NCBI GenBank assembly: GCA_900315705.1
Contig: ONAB01000006.1
Span: forward strand, 1 to 64,000
Direction: 5' to 3'
Source of the DNA: an uncultured Bacteroidales bacterium
GTDB lineage: Bacteria > Bacteroidota > Bacteroidia > Bacteroidales > WCHB1-69
Length of the DNA: 64,000 nt
In this document: positions 51,796-59,700 of the stretch, in pieces
Layout: every line of letters begins with the position of its first letter
Numbering within the stretch: the first letter of the stretch is position 1
Notes under the pieces: generated by a model
The model's input: the letters and a program-made list of their open reading frames with translations, nothing else
Told to the model about the DNA's origin: nothing
Databases searched by the model: none
Program-made: the position numbers and the translations under genes

Positions 51796-53049
51796 CTATT
51801 GCTGGAACTGTTTGTACAGCAGGGTCACGTTGTGGCCGCCGAAGCCGAAAGAGTTGGAGATGGCGGCGCGCACTTCGCGATGAATGGGTGCATTCGGGGC
51901 GAAGTTCCAATCCTGCGGGATACGGGCGTCGAGGGTATGCAAGTTGATGGTGGGATGGACAATACCGTCGCGCATTGACATCAGAATGGCGATGCTCTCC
52001 ACAGCGGGGCCGGCGCCCAACAGGTGGCCGGTCATCGACTTGGTGGAGTTGAGCACCATCTTGGCGGCGTGTTCGCCGAACACCTCCTGCACGGCAAAGC
52101 ACTCGGCCACGTCGCCCAGCGGCGTGGAGGTGCCGTGCATATTGATATAGTCAATCTCTTCGGGTCGGGTCTGGGCATCTTCCATCGCAAGGCGCATCGA
52201 CATCACGGCGCCCACCCCTTTGGGGTCCGGGGCGGTGGCGTTGAAAGCGTCAGCGGACATTCCGATGCCGCACAGCTCGCCGTAGATCTTCGCGCCGCGC
52301 GCCAGGGCGTGCTCCATCGTCTCCAGCACCAGCACACCGGCGCCCTCGCCGATGACGAAGCCGTCGCGGTCCGCATCAAACGGGCGGGAAGCGTGCAGAG
52401 GGTCGTCGTTACGGGTGGAGAGAGCGCGCATCGAGTCAAAGCCGCCCACGGCGCCTTCGACCACGCTGGCCTCCGTGCCGCCGGAAACAATCACGTCGGC
52501 CTTGCCCAGCTGCAGCAGATGCATTGCATCACCGATGGCGTTGCCCGCCGAAGCGCAAGCGGCCGTGGTGACGTAATTGGGGCCACGGAAACCGAAACGG
52601 AGGGAGATGTAGCCTGTCACCATATCGGCCAAAACCTTGAGCAACAGGTAGGGGCTGAACCGGGGGTTGCGGTCGTTCTCGATGAAGACGTGCGCCGTCT
52701 CCATCATCGAGGTGAAGCCGCCCACGCCGGTGCCCATCACCACCCCCACGCGGTCCTTGTTGACCTTGTCGAGGTCCAGGCCGGCGTCGCGGATGGCTTC
52801 CATCGCCGCCACAGAGGCATATTGGGCGCAAGGGTCCATACGCTGCGCCTCCTTGCGGGGCATATAGTCCAGCACATCAAAACCTTTCAGCTCGCAGGCG
52901 AACTTGGTCTTGAAATTGGTGGCATCAAAGCGGGTGATTGGGCCTGCACCGGAAACGCCCTTCAAGAGGGCATCCCAATACGACTCCACCGACAACCCTA
53001 TCGGTGTAAGCGCTCCCAAACCAGTAATGACTACACGTTTGAGATCCAT
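51796..53049 (-). CDS. fabF: Beta-ketoacyl-ACP synthase II
   Basis: 417 residues. Active-site Cys in TTAACASAGNAIGDA near residue 165, His in NMHGTSTPLGD near 305, and His in KSMTGHLLGAG near 340, the C-H-H triad of elongating condensing enzymes. Converts malonyl-ACP and acyl-ACP to 3-ketoacyl-ACP in the cytoplasm. Confidence 0.98.
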   Translation of the reverse strand: MDLKRVVITGLGALTPIGLSVESYWDALLKGVSGAGPITRFDATNFKTKFACELKGFDVLDYMPRKEAQRMDPCAQYASVAAMEAIRDAGLDLDKVNKDRVGVVMGTGVGGFTSMMETAHVFIENDRNPRFSPYLLLKVLADMVTGYISLRFGFRGPNYVTTAACASAGNAIGDAMHLLQLGKADVIVSGGTEASVVEGAVGGFDSMRALSTRNDDPLHASRPFDADRDGFVIGEGAGVLVLETMEHALARGAKIYGELCGIGMSADAFNATAPDPKGVGAVMSMRLAMEDAQTRPEEIDYINMHGTSTPLGDVAECFAVQEVFGEHAAKMVLNSTKSMTGHLLGAGPAVESIAILMSMRDGIVHPTINLHTLDARIPQDWNFAPNAPIHREVRAAISNSFGFGGHNVTLLYKQFQQ

Positions 53050-53082
53050 CTATATATAGTAATACTATAGAGCGATACTCTA

Positions 53083-53322
53083 TTACTTTTGCATTCTTTC
53101 TTCAATATAGGCAACAGCGTCGCCAACCGTCTGGATTTTCTCGGCATCCTCATCGGGGATCTTCACGCCAAAGACGTTTTCAAATTCCATAATCAGTTCA
53201 ACAGTGTCCAGGGAGTCGGCACCAAGGTCGTTGGCGAAGCTCTTTTCGGGCGTGATTTCTGCTGCATCGTAACTGAGTTTTTCAGCGATGATAGATTGAA
53301 CTTTTTCTAAAATTTCAGACAT
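53083..53322 (-). CDS. acpP: Acyl carrier protein
   Basis: 79 residues; the phosphopantetheine Ser37 sits in [10 protein letters not shown]. The acidic composition and length are typical. First gene of the acpP-fabF-rnc operon, with -7 TATTTTTGC at 53355-53347 just upstream. Confidence 0.98.
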   Translation of the reverse strand: MSEILEKVQSIIAEKLSYDAAEITPEKSFANDLGADSLDTVELIMEFENVFGVKIPDEDAEKIQTVGDAVAYIEERMQK

Positions 53323-53346
53323 AGTGATTACATTTTAAAATTGGCG

Positions 53347-53355
53347 GCAAAAATA
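53347..53355 (-). promoter_or_regulatory. -7 promoter element for acpP-fabF-rnc
   Basis: TATTTTTGC on the minus strand, 25 bp before the ATG at 53322. Confidence 0.6.
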
Positions 53356-53623
53356 CAAAAAATATAATACCGCGCAACCCCTCTTCAAAAAATGCCTTCC
53401 TCGATGTCGCCGCCCCACCCCAGTGCCTCGACACGTTTTTTCTCCCTTCTGTCCTGATTTCTTCCAAAAACAAGAGGAGAGACTCGCGTCATCGCCCCAA
53501 AAAAGCACATTTTCCGGGGACCTGAAGGCATTTATATCAAAAATTATATCGCTTATAATCAGTTTATTATAAAATAAATTCAAAAAAATATCCATATCTA
53601 TGGGGAGGGAAAAGAAAAAAGCG
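53356..53623. other. Non-coding gap between acpP and the tRNA cluster
   Basis: About 270 bp without a convincing gene. A minus-strand open frame of about 100 codons here has no signal peptide, no known motif and a low-complexity sequence, and I do not call it. AT-rich sequence near 53540-53590 and the tRNA promoter at 53624 are the only visible signals. Confidence 0.6.
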
Positions 53624-53632
53624 TATTTTTGC
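53624..53632 (+). promoter_or_regulatory. -7 promoter element of the tRNA operon
   Basis: TATTTTTGC at 53624-53632, about 36 bp before the first tRNA at 53669. Confidence 0.6.
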
Positions 53633-53668
53633 GGCCTCAAAACAAAGCGAGTTCTTTGACAACGCAGT

Positions 53669-53741
53669 GCCGATATAGCTCAGTTGGTAGAGCAGCTGAT
53701 TTGTAATCAGCCGGTCGTGGGTTCAAGTCCCTCTATCGGCT
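53669..53741 (+). tRNA. tRNA-Thr (anticodon TGT)
   Basis: 73 nt; acceptor stem GCCGATA pairs with TATCGGC. The anticodon loop gives TGT, T-loop GGTTCAAG, no encoded CCA. First of three tRNAs in a row. Confidence 0.97.
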
Positions 53742-53765
53742 CTTTAGGCACTACAACACACGAAT

Positions 53766-53847
53766 GGGAGAGTTCCAGAGCGGTCAAATGGGACAGACTG
53801 TAAATCTGCTGGCTAAGCCTTCGGAGGTTCGAATCCTTCCTCTCCCA
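53766..53847 (+). tRNA. tRNA-Tyr (anticodon GTA)
   Basis: 82 nt with a long variable arm, as expected for Tyr; acceptor GGGAGAG pairs with CTCTCCC. Anticodon loop CTGTAAA, T-loop GGTTCGAA. Confidence 0.96.
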
Positions 53848-53864
53848 CTCTTTTTTAAACCGCT

Positions 53865-53937
53865 GCGGAAGTAGCTCATTTGGTAGAGCGACAGCCTTCC
53901 AAGCTGTAGGTGGCGGGTTCGAGCCCCGTTTTCCGCT
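53865..53937 (+). tRNA. tRNA-Gly (anticodon TCC)
   Basis: 73 nt; acceptor GCGGAAG pairs with TTTCCGC with one wobble. Anticodon TCC, T-loop GGTTCGAG. Confidence 0.96.
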
Positions 53938-53987
53938 CACATTTTTCATATCATTATATTTAAATTACATTATTTGTTTTGCTCCGG

Positions 53988-54014
53988 GATGCGTCAACAG
54001 ACGCATCTTTTTTT
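53988..54014 (+). terminator. Terminator of the tRNA operon
   Basis: GATGCGTC (53988-53995), AACA loop, GACGCATC (54000-54007) and seven T's. It directly precedes the murD -7 word. Confidence 0.88.
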
Positions 54015-54015
54015 G

Positions 54016-54024
54016 TATCTTTGC
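54016..54024 (+). promoter_or_regulatory. -7 promoter element for murD
   Basis: TATCTTTGC two bp after the tRNA terminator's T run, 21 bp before the ATG at 54045. Confidence 0.6.
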
Positions 54025-54044
54025 CGCCGCAAAACCTGTTAACT

Positions 54045-55433
54045 ATGCATCCTGCCGACTATATCATCAATGCCCTCAGAGGCCGCAAGATCATCATCCT
54101 CGGCTTCGGCAAGGAGGGCGTCTCCTCTTACCTCTTCCTGCGCAAACACTTCCCCGATATGCCCATCACCGTGGCCGACGGGAACCCCAACCTGCGCACC
54201 GACGAGTTCGACGACCCTGCCCTCACCTACATCACCGGCGAAGGCTACGACCAGGGGCTCAACAACTACGACCTCATCCTGAAAACCCCGGGCATCAGCC
54301 TTAACCACCTCAACTATTTCGTGGACACCGAGCGCATCTCCTCGCAGAGCGACCTCTTCCTGCAGGCCTGCCACAAGCAGGTGGTGGGCGTCACCGGCAC
54401 CAAGGGCAAGAGCACCACCTCCTCGCTCATCCACCACATCCTCAAGTCGGCCGGCCGCAAGACACTCCTCGCCGGCAACATCGGCGTGCCCTTCTTCAAC
54501 ATCGTCGAGCAGCTGGACGACCAGACCACCGTCGTGGCCGAACTCTCCGCCCACCAGCTCGAGTTCATCCACCGCTCGCCCGACTACGCCGTGCTCCTCA
54601 ACATTTACCAAGAGCACCTCGACCACTTCAACTCCTTCAACAACTACCAAATCGCCAAGCTAAACATCACACGATACCAGGACGACCGACAGTTCCTCGT
54701 CTATAACGGCGACGACGAGCACATTCCCGGGCTCATCAAGAGCTACGGTCTCAACCGCGACCGCTGCATCTTCGGCTCTGAGCCGCAAGATGGGCCATAC
54801 GCCTGCTGCCGCGATGGCGTCATCCACTTCGCCATCTCCGGCCATCTGGAGGACGAGTACGACCTGACGCACTACCACAACCTCCCCGGCACGCACAACT
54901 ACTATAATATTATGGCCGCCATCGCTGTGTGCCGCAAGCTGAACCTGACGCACGAGCAGATTATGCACGGCCTCAACACCTTCCACGGCCTGCCCAACCG
55001 CATCGAGTACATCGGCCAATACCAGAGCATCTCCTTCTACAACGACAGCATCTCCACCATCCCGGAGGCCACCGTGGCCGCCGTCAGGGCCCTGCGACGC
55101 GTGGACACGCTCATCCTGGGCGGCTACGACCGCGGCATCGAGTACGGGCTGCTCCTGAAGTTCTTCAAGGAGGAACCGATGGCCAACATCGCCTTCACCG
55201 GACCCGCTGGCCAGCGCATCCTCAACGAGTGGAAGGCCAGCGACACCCCGCTGCCCGAGCACTACATTCTCGAAAACGACTTCCGGAAAATCGTCCAATT
55301 CTGCTTCGAGGTCACCGCCCCCGGCAAAATCGCCCTGCTCTCCCCCGCCGCCGCCTCCTACGACCAGTTCAAGAACTTCGAGGAACGGGGACGCGTGTTC
55401 CGCCAACTGGTGCAAGAATGGAAAACCGAATAG
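54045..55433 (+). CDS. murD: UDP-N-acetylmuramoylalanine-D-glutamate ligase (MurD-like)
   Basis: 462 residues from the ATG at 54045 (MHPADYIINAL). The N-terminal Rossmann domain has ILGFGKEGVSS, the ATP loop is GVTGTKGKSTTSSL, and the later NDSIST, GGYDRGIEY and LLSPAAASYDQF motifs match MurD. It catalyses D-Glu addition to UDP-MurNAc-Ala in the cytoplasm. The gene stands alone beside tRNAs rather than in a dcw cluster, so a second paralog elsewhere is possible. Confidence 0.93.
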   Translation: MHPADYIINALRGRKIIILGFGKEGVSSYLFLRKHFPDMPITVADGNPNLRTDEFDDPALTYITGEGYDQGLNNYDLILKTPGISLNHLNYFVDTERISSQSDLFLQACHKQVVGVTGTKGKSTTSSLIHHILKSAGRKTLLAGNIGVPFFNIVEQLDDQTTVVAELSAHQLEFIHRSPDYAVLLNIYQEHLDHFNSFNNYQIAKLNITRYQDDRQFLVYNGDDEHIPGLIKSYGLNRDRCIFGSEPQDGPYACCRDGVIHFAISGHLEDEYDLTHYHNLPGTHNYYNIMAAIAVCRKLNLTHEQIMHGLNTFHGLPNRIEYIGQYQSISFYNDSISTIPEATVAAVRALRRVDTLILGGYDRGIEYGLLLKFFKEEPMANIAFTGPAGQRILNEWKASDTPLPEHYILENDFRKIVQFCFEVTAPGKIALLSPAAASYDQFKNFEERGRVFRQLVQEWKTE

Positions 55434-55452
55434 TCTTTCTTCTCACTTGACA

Positions 55453-55485
55453 TAAAAAAAAGCCGGATTTGCTCCGGCTTTTTTT
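55453..55485. terminator. Bidirectional terminator between murD and the T9SS gene
   Basis: AAAAAGCCGGA with TCCGGCTTTTT around a short TTTGC loop, flanked by an A run on one side and a T run on the other. It serves both convergent genes. Confidence 0.88.
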
Positions 55486-55504
55486 ATAACATATATACTA
55501 TAAA

Positions 55505-57310
55505 TTATTGCTTGACAATCTTGGCCACGCCGACCTGGCGGTTCTGCACATACAGACGGGCGAAATAGAGACCGGTGGGAAGGCCTGCCACGGAAACCGT
55601 GTTGTCGCTGACCTCAGCCATCATCACGCGCTTGCCGTTGACGTCGTAGAGGGCGATAACCTCCACGGGAACTTCCGTTTCGATGCGGATGTTGTCCACT
55701 GCAGGGTTGGGATAGACGGCGACACCGTTCTCCTCATAGTCGCGGATGGCGACGGCCAGGAAGTCGGAAGTGGTGCGCGGCACAATATAGTAGCCGAAAG
55801 GCGGGTGGTTGTTGCCAATCTTGCTGGTGGCGAAGTTGACACCACGGATGTTCAGCATATTGGTGGGGATATCCGAACCAATATAGTTGGCATCCTGGAA
55901 GTAGGGATACACAGCCGTCAAGGTGGTACCGTTCTGGTTCAGCTCATAGGTGTTCAGCACTTGGAAGGTGCCCGTGCCCGTGAAGGTCACATCCTCAAGT
56001 TGAATCAGCTCAGCCTGGTGATCAATCATAAAGTTATTGTCAGCCAACTGGGAAAGGGTGATGGTCAGCGGAGTCACATCCTGGAAGATGTCGATGGCCG
56101 GACCGCACGGGGCCGTGGGTTTGAACTCGAGGAATCCCCAATAGTTGGTCAGAGTGCCATAGACGTCCTTAATCTTGTCGCCAACGTTGTAGCTGCCCAA
56201 AACGCCGCTCGGGTCGTAGATGAGGATGGCGCCGGTGGCATCTTGGATGACCTTCTGGTTGTTATATGCGGCCACAGCGGTCACAATCACTTCGCCCTCG
56301 AGTTTGTATTCGACATTGTCATTGAAAGCGGCGCTATTGTCGGTGAAGGGGAACTTGCTTCTCAGCTCGGCGATATTGGCACAGACAAATTCGCTGGAGA
56401 CGCCGTATGAGAACACGATGGTATCAGGGGCCATAGCATTGCCGGCGATATCTTCCACATTGTTGACAATCAAGGTGTAGGTGTTGCCTTCCGTCATCGG
56501 GCTGGTAGTCAGGGTGACCACATTGCTGTTGAGGGTGGCGGCGGAGACCGTCACATTATTGTCCATCACATAGTTGGCAGCCGTCTGGGCGGTGGTGGCG
56601 TCAAGAGCCTCGTTGAAGGTCACCGTCACCGTGACAGAGTCGTTGGGTACCACGGTGGAGACTGTGGGGGCCCACACGTCAGGACCGGCAGGATAGGCGG
56701 CGATCAGCACGTTGTCGATGCGGAAGGAGGCGCTGGCCGACTGGGCGCCGTCGTAGGTGCAGCGCAGATAGACGTTGGCCTGGTCTTCGATGGCGGTGAT
56801 GCCGTTGAAGTCGAGCGTCTGAAGCTCATAGTTGGCAGCCGCGCTGGGCACAGTGGAGAAAGTGGCGGGCAGCGTCGTGAAGTTGGTGCCGTCGGTGCTG
56901 TAGGCCCATTCGGTGCTGTTGAAGCCCTGGGCAGAGCGGCGGGCGGCCATCGTAAGCACCACATTCTGGAATCCCGTGGTGGAGAAGTGGAAGACGATGG
57001 ATTTGCCATTGGCGCTGTTGTTGATGGTAGCCAGATCCTTGTCGGCGGTCTCACCGTATTGAAGGTTCAGGGTAGAGCCGCCGTTAGCGGTAAGCTCGGA
57101 AGCCTGCAGCCAGACGGAGGAGCCGTGGGTGCCGTCGAGGTAGAGACCAGCGGTGCCGGCCTGGGCGCCATACGCAGCCATATAGGAGGTCGGGGTGTTG
57201 GGGGAAGCGGCATTGCCCGTGAAGGGGAAATAGGCCAGATTGGTCAGCGTTTGCGCGGAAATTCCCAAGGCCACGCAAAGGCAAAGGCATAAGGCATAAA
57301 ATTTTCTCAT
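55505..57310 (-). CDS. T9SS type A secreted protein with Big_5-like and OB-fold-like regions
   Basis: 601 residues; signal peptide MRKFYALCLCLCVALGISAQ. An N-terminal sandwich (about 20-210), a Big_5-like strand (TVVPNDSVTVTVTFNEALD) near 225, and a region near 310-440 with LEGEVIVTAV and VIQDATGAILIYD resembling DUF5689-type OB folds follow. A type A sorting domain ends it (YPNPAVDNIRIE, DVNGKRVMM, PTGLYFARL). Surface-exported; function unknown. Confidence 0.9.
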   Translation of the reverse strand: MRKFYALCLCLCVALGISAQTLTNLAYFPFTGNAASPNTPTSYMAAYGAQAGTAGLYLDGTHGSSVWLQASELTANGGSTLNLQYGETADKDLATINNSANGKSIVFHFSTTGFQNVVLTMAARRSAQGFNSTEWAYSTDGTNFTTLPATFSTVPSAAANYELQTLDFNGITAIEDQANVYLRCTYDGAQSASASFRIDNVLIAAYPAGPDVWAPTVSTVVPNDSVTVTVTFNEALDATTAQTAANYVMDNNVTVSAATLNSNVVTLTTSPMTEGNTYTLIVNNVEDIAGNAMAPDTIVFSYGVSSEFVCANIAELRSKFPFTDNSAAFNDNVEYKLEGEVIVTAVAAYNNQKVIQDATGAILIYDPSGVLGSYNVGDKIKDVYGTLTNYWGFLEFKPTAPCGPAIDIFQDVTPLTITLSQLADNNFMIDHQAELIQLEDVTFTGTGTFQVLNTYELNQNGTTLTAVYPYFQDANYIGSDIPTNMLNIRGVNFATSKIGNNHPPFGYYIVPRTTSDFLAVAIRDYEENGVAVYPNPAVDNIRIETEVPVEVIALYDVNGKRVMMAEVSDNTVSVAGLPTGLYFARLYVQNRQVGVAKIVKQ

Positions 57311-57357
57311 AGCGATAAAGGTATTAAATTAAGAATTATCTGTTAATAAGCAAGGCC

Positions 57358-57407
57358 GCAAAAGTACAAAAAAAATCTTCGTTCTTCATTTTTTTTTGTA
57401 TTTTTGC
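57358..57407. promoter_or_regulatory. Palindromic divergent promoter (T9SS gene and tRNA-Ser)
   Basis: Minus strand: TACTTTTGC at 57366-57358 serves the T9SS gene. Plus strand: TATTTTTGC at 57399-57407 serves tRNA-Ser. The two form a loose inverted repeat (GCaaaaGTACAAAA with TTTTGTATTTTTGC), as at 21899-21937. Confidence 0.6.
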
Positions 57408-57428
57408 AGCCTCAAAAAAAAGAGGCCC

Positions 57429-57515
57429 GGAAAGTTGGCCGAGTGGCTTAAGGCAGCGGTTTCGAAAACCGCCGTAGTGTCACAGCTACCGGGGGTTCGA
57501 ATCCCTCACTTTCCG
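57429..57515 (+). tRNA. tRNA-Ser (anticodon CGA)
   Basis: 87 nt with a long variable arm; acceptor GGAAAGT pairs with ACTTTCC. Anticodon loop TTCGAAA gives CGA, T-loop GGTTCGAA. Confidence 0.96.
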
Positions 57516-57525
57516 CTGGAAAAAA

Positions 57526-57552
57526 GGCGATGCGAAGCGTTGCCTTTTTTTT
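57526..57552 (+). terminator. Terminator of tRNA-Ser
   Basis: GGCGATGC (57526-57533), GAA loop, GCGTTGCC (57537-57544) with one G-U pair, followed by eight T's. Confidence 0.85.
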
Positions 57553-57577
57553 GTGTGCAATGAGGAGTTGACCTATC

Positions 57578-57778
57578 TCCCCTTCTATTGTAGAAGGGGT
57601 GGCCGTAGGCCGGGGTAGTAACATAAAGAATACAAATACCTTGGCAGGAAAAACAAGACAATCATCCACAATTCTTGAGACAAGGATATCCTGTCCGCAA
57701 CCTTTCTGCAAATAAGGAATTATAATCCATATTAACTACCCCGCCCTTCGGGCACCCCTTCTGAAAATCAGAAGGGGA
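57578..57778. repeat. ~200-bp inverted-repeat (MITE-like) element
   Basis: Left end: CCCCTTCT hairpin to AGAAGGGG (57579-57599), then GGCCG-TAGGCC and GGGGTAGT. Right end is the inverted version: ACTACCCC at 57735, GCCC-TTC-GGGC, and a CCCCTTCT to AGAAGGGG hairpin ending at 57777. Each end is the widespread Bacteroidetes intergenic palindrome, here two copies face each other about 110 bp apart. No gene is inside. No clear target-site duplication is visible. Confidence 0.75.
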
Positions 57779-57893
57779 ATTGGACGGCGGCGACAGGGAT
57801 CTGCAATCCCTCACTTTGAGCAGCTTCGGCGGCAGCTTGCTGAAGCAAAAAAGAGCGCAAAAACACCTCCTCCGCCGACGTAAAAAAAATAAC

Positions 57894-57902
57894 TACCTTT
57901 GC
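57894..57902 (+). promoter_or_regulatory. -7 promoter element for hydE
   Basis: TACCTTTGC, 25 bp before the ATG at 57927. The open frame extends upstream but that part looks like non-coding sequence. Confidence 0.6.
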
Positions 57903-57926
57903 CGCCGTTTTTCAAGAAGTGCACTT

Positions 57927-58988
57927 ATGTCAGAAAACACCACCGACACCATCCGAGCCATCGTGGACACCATCCGCAACACGCAGGATATCAGCCTTGA
58001 ACAGCTGTCCGCCATTCTGGACACCGACGACCGCGAGGCCATCGACTATCTGCAAGCGCAGGCCCGCGAGGTGGCCCAGAGCATCTACGGCAACGCCGTC
58101 TATATGCGCGGCCTCATCGAATTCAGCAACTACTGCCGCAACAACTGCCGCTACTGCGGCATCCGGCGCGACAACCGACTGGCCGAACGCTACCGCCTCG
58201 ACGACGACACCATCCTCGAATGCTGCCGCCTCGGCTACAGTTGCGGACTGCGCACCTTCGTGCTGCAGGGCGGTGAGGACGGCCACTACACCGACGAGCG
58301 GATGGTGGCCCTGGTGCAACGCATCCGCACGGAGTTCCCCGACTGCGCCATCACCCTCTCGCTCGGCGAACGCAGCCGCGACAGCTACCAGCGCCTCTTC
58401 GACGCCGGCGCCAACCGCTACCTGCTGCGCCACGAGACCGCCGACCCCGACCACTACGCGCACCTCCACCCCGCCGAGATGAGCTGGGAACACCGGATGC
58501 AGTGTCTGCGCGACCTCCGCGACATCGGCTACCAGGTGGGCGCGGGCTTTATGGTGGGCTCGCCCGGCCAAACCCACGCCACCCTGCTCAAGGACCTGCA
58601 CTTCATCCGCGACTTCCGGCCCGAGATGTGCGGCATCGGCCCCTTCATCGCCGCCCAACACACCCCCTTCGCCCACGAACCCAACGGCAGCGTGGAGCAG
58701 ACCCTCCGGCTGCTGTCGCTGATACGGCTGCTGCACCCGCACGTGCTGCTGCCCGCCACCACCGCCCTAGGCACACTCAACGCCTTCGGCCGCGAACGAG
58801 GCATCCAGGCAGGCGCCAACGTGGTGATGCCCAACCTCTCCCCCACCGAAAACCGCCCCAAATACAGCATCTACGATGGCAAAATCTGTCTCGGCGACGA
58901 CATCAGCCACTGCCGCAGCTGCCTCGAGACACGCATCGCCTCCGTGGGCTACCGAATGGTGGTGGACCGCGGCGACTACAAATCGTGA
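57927..58988 (+). CDS. hydE: [FeFe]-hydrogenase maturase HydE-like radical SAM protein
   Basis: 353 residues from the ATG at 57927 (MSENTTDTIRA). The radical SAM cysteines are in SNYCRNNCRYCGIRRDN, with the family pattern YMRGLIEFSNYC just before. A C-terminal region with HCRSC carries extra cysteines. HydE helps build the diiron subcluster of the [FeFe]-hydrogenase. hydF and hydG were not seen nearby, so partners must lie elsewhere. A related BioB-type role is less likely because of the 'RGLIEFSNYCRN' pattern. Confidence 0.85.
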   Translation: MSENTTDTIRAIVDTIRNTQDISLEQLSAILDTDDREAIDYLQAQAREVAQSIYGNAVYMRGLIEFSNYCRNNCRYCGIRRDNRLAERYRLDDDTILECCRLGYSCGLRTFVLQGGEDGHYTDERMVALVQRIRTEFPDCAITLSLGERSRDSYQRLFDAGANRYLLRHETADPDHYAHLHPAEMSWEHRMQCLRDLRDIGYQVGAGFMVGSPGQTHATLLKDLHFIRDFRPEMCGIGPFIAAQHTPFAHEPNGSVEQTLRLLSLIRLLHPHVLLPATTALGTLNAFGRERGIQAGANVVMPNLSPTENRPKYSIYDGKICLGDDISHCRSCLETRIASVGYRMVVDRGDYKS

Positions 58989-59021
58989 CAATATCTTAAA
59001 CAATCATAAACTCCTTATCGT

Positions 59022-59651
59022 ATGAAACCCATCAACACCCTTTGTATGAGCATCTTGATCTGTATGACAATACTGGTTTCCGGTCCCGCGGCGAGCGCCC
59101 AAAAGAGCGGAGGCGATTCTAAAACACCCAAAGAGTCCGACTTCAAGGAGTTCGACTGCTCGAAAGAGTTCACCGGCAACCCCTTCACCTGGTTCAAGGG
59201 CAGCGGTCTGCTGCTGGCCTCCGGCGACCAGAAAAACCACAACGCGATGACCATCGGCTGGGGCTCACTCGGCAACGTGTGGGGACACCACATCAACACC
59301 ATCACGGTGTATGTGGCGCCCGCCCGCTACACCTACCAGTTTATGGAGAAATACCCCTACTTCACGGTGATGGTGTTCGACGAGGAGCGCAAGGACGTGC
59401 TTGACTATATGGGCACGCACAGCGGCCGCGACGGCGACAAGGGCGAGGCCCTGGGACTGCACATCGCCTACACCGAGAACGGCGCCCCCTACTATCTGGA
59501 GGCCCGTGAGGTTTATGAGTGCGAGGTCATCTACCGCGCCCCGTTCGATCCCGCCGGCTTCGGAGAGATTCCCCAGAAACGCTACGAGAACTTTCCCGCC
59601 GGCATCCACCATATGTATATCGGCAAAATCGTGAGCGCAAGAAGGAGATAG
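59022..59651 (+). CDS. Secreted flavin-reductase-like protein
   Basis: 209 residues. A signal peptide (MKPINTLCMSILICMTILVSG, cleavage near ASAQ) is unusual for the flavin-reductase-like fold that follows (KNHNAMTIGWGSLGNVWGHH and VYVAPARYTYQFMEKYPYFTV). Export of a normally cytoplasmic fold suggests a periplasmic variant or lost flavin function. It sits 33 bp after hydE. Confidence 0.8.
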   Translation: MKPINTLCMSILICMTILVSGPAASAQKSGGDSKTPKESDFKEFDCSKEFTGNPFTWFKGSGLLLASGDQKNHNAMTIGWGSLGNVWGHHINTITVYVAPARYTYQFMEKYPYFTVMVFDEERKDVLDYMGTHSGRDGDKGEALGLHIAYTENGAPYYLEAREVYECEVIYRAPFDPAGFGEIPQKRYENFPAGIHHMYIGKIVSARRR

Positions 59652-59700
59652 TCCAACACCTTACGAACCAAGTGGAATAATGAAAAAACAACATAATGCT

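Noticed and set aside
53335-53640. 101-codon minus-strand frame upstream of acpP
   Set aside because: It contains the acpP promoter and has no signal peptide, family pattern or start signal.
57780-57926. N-terminal extension of HydE
   Set aside because: The extra 49 codons overlap the repeat element and the -7 word TACCTTTGC, and the family starts at the MSENTT residues.
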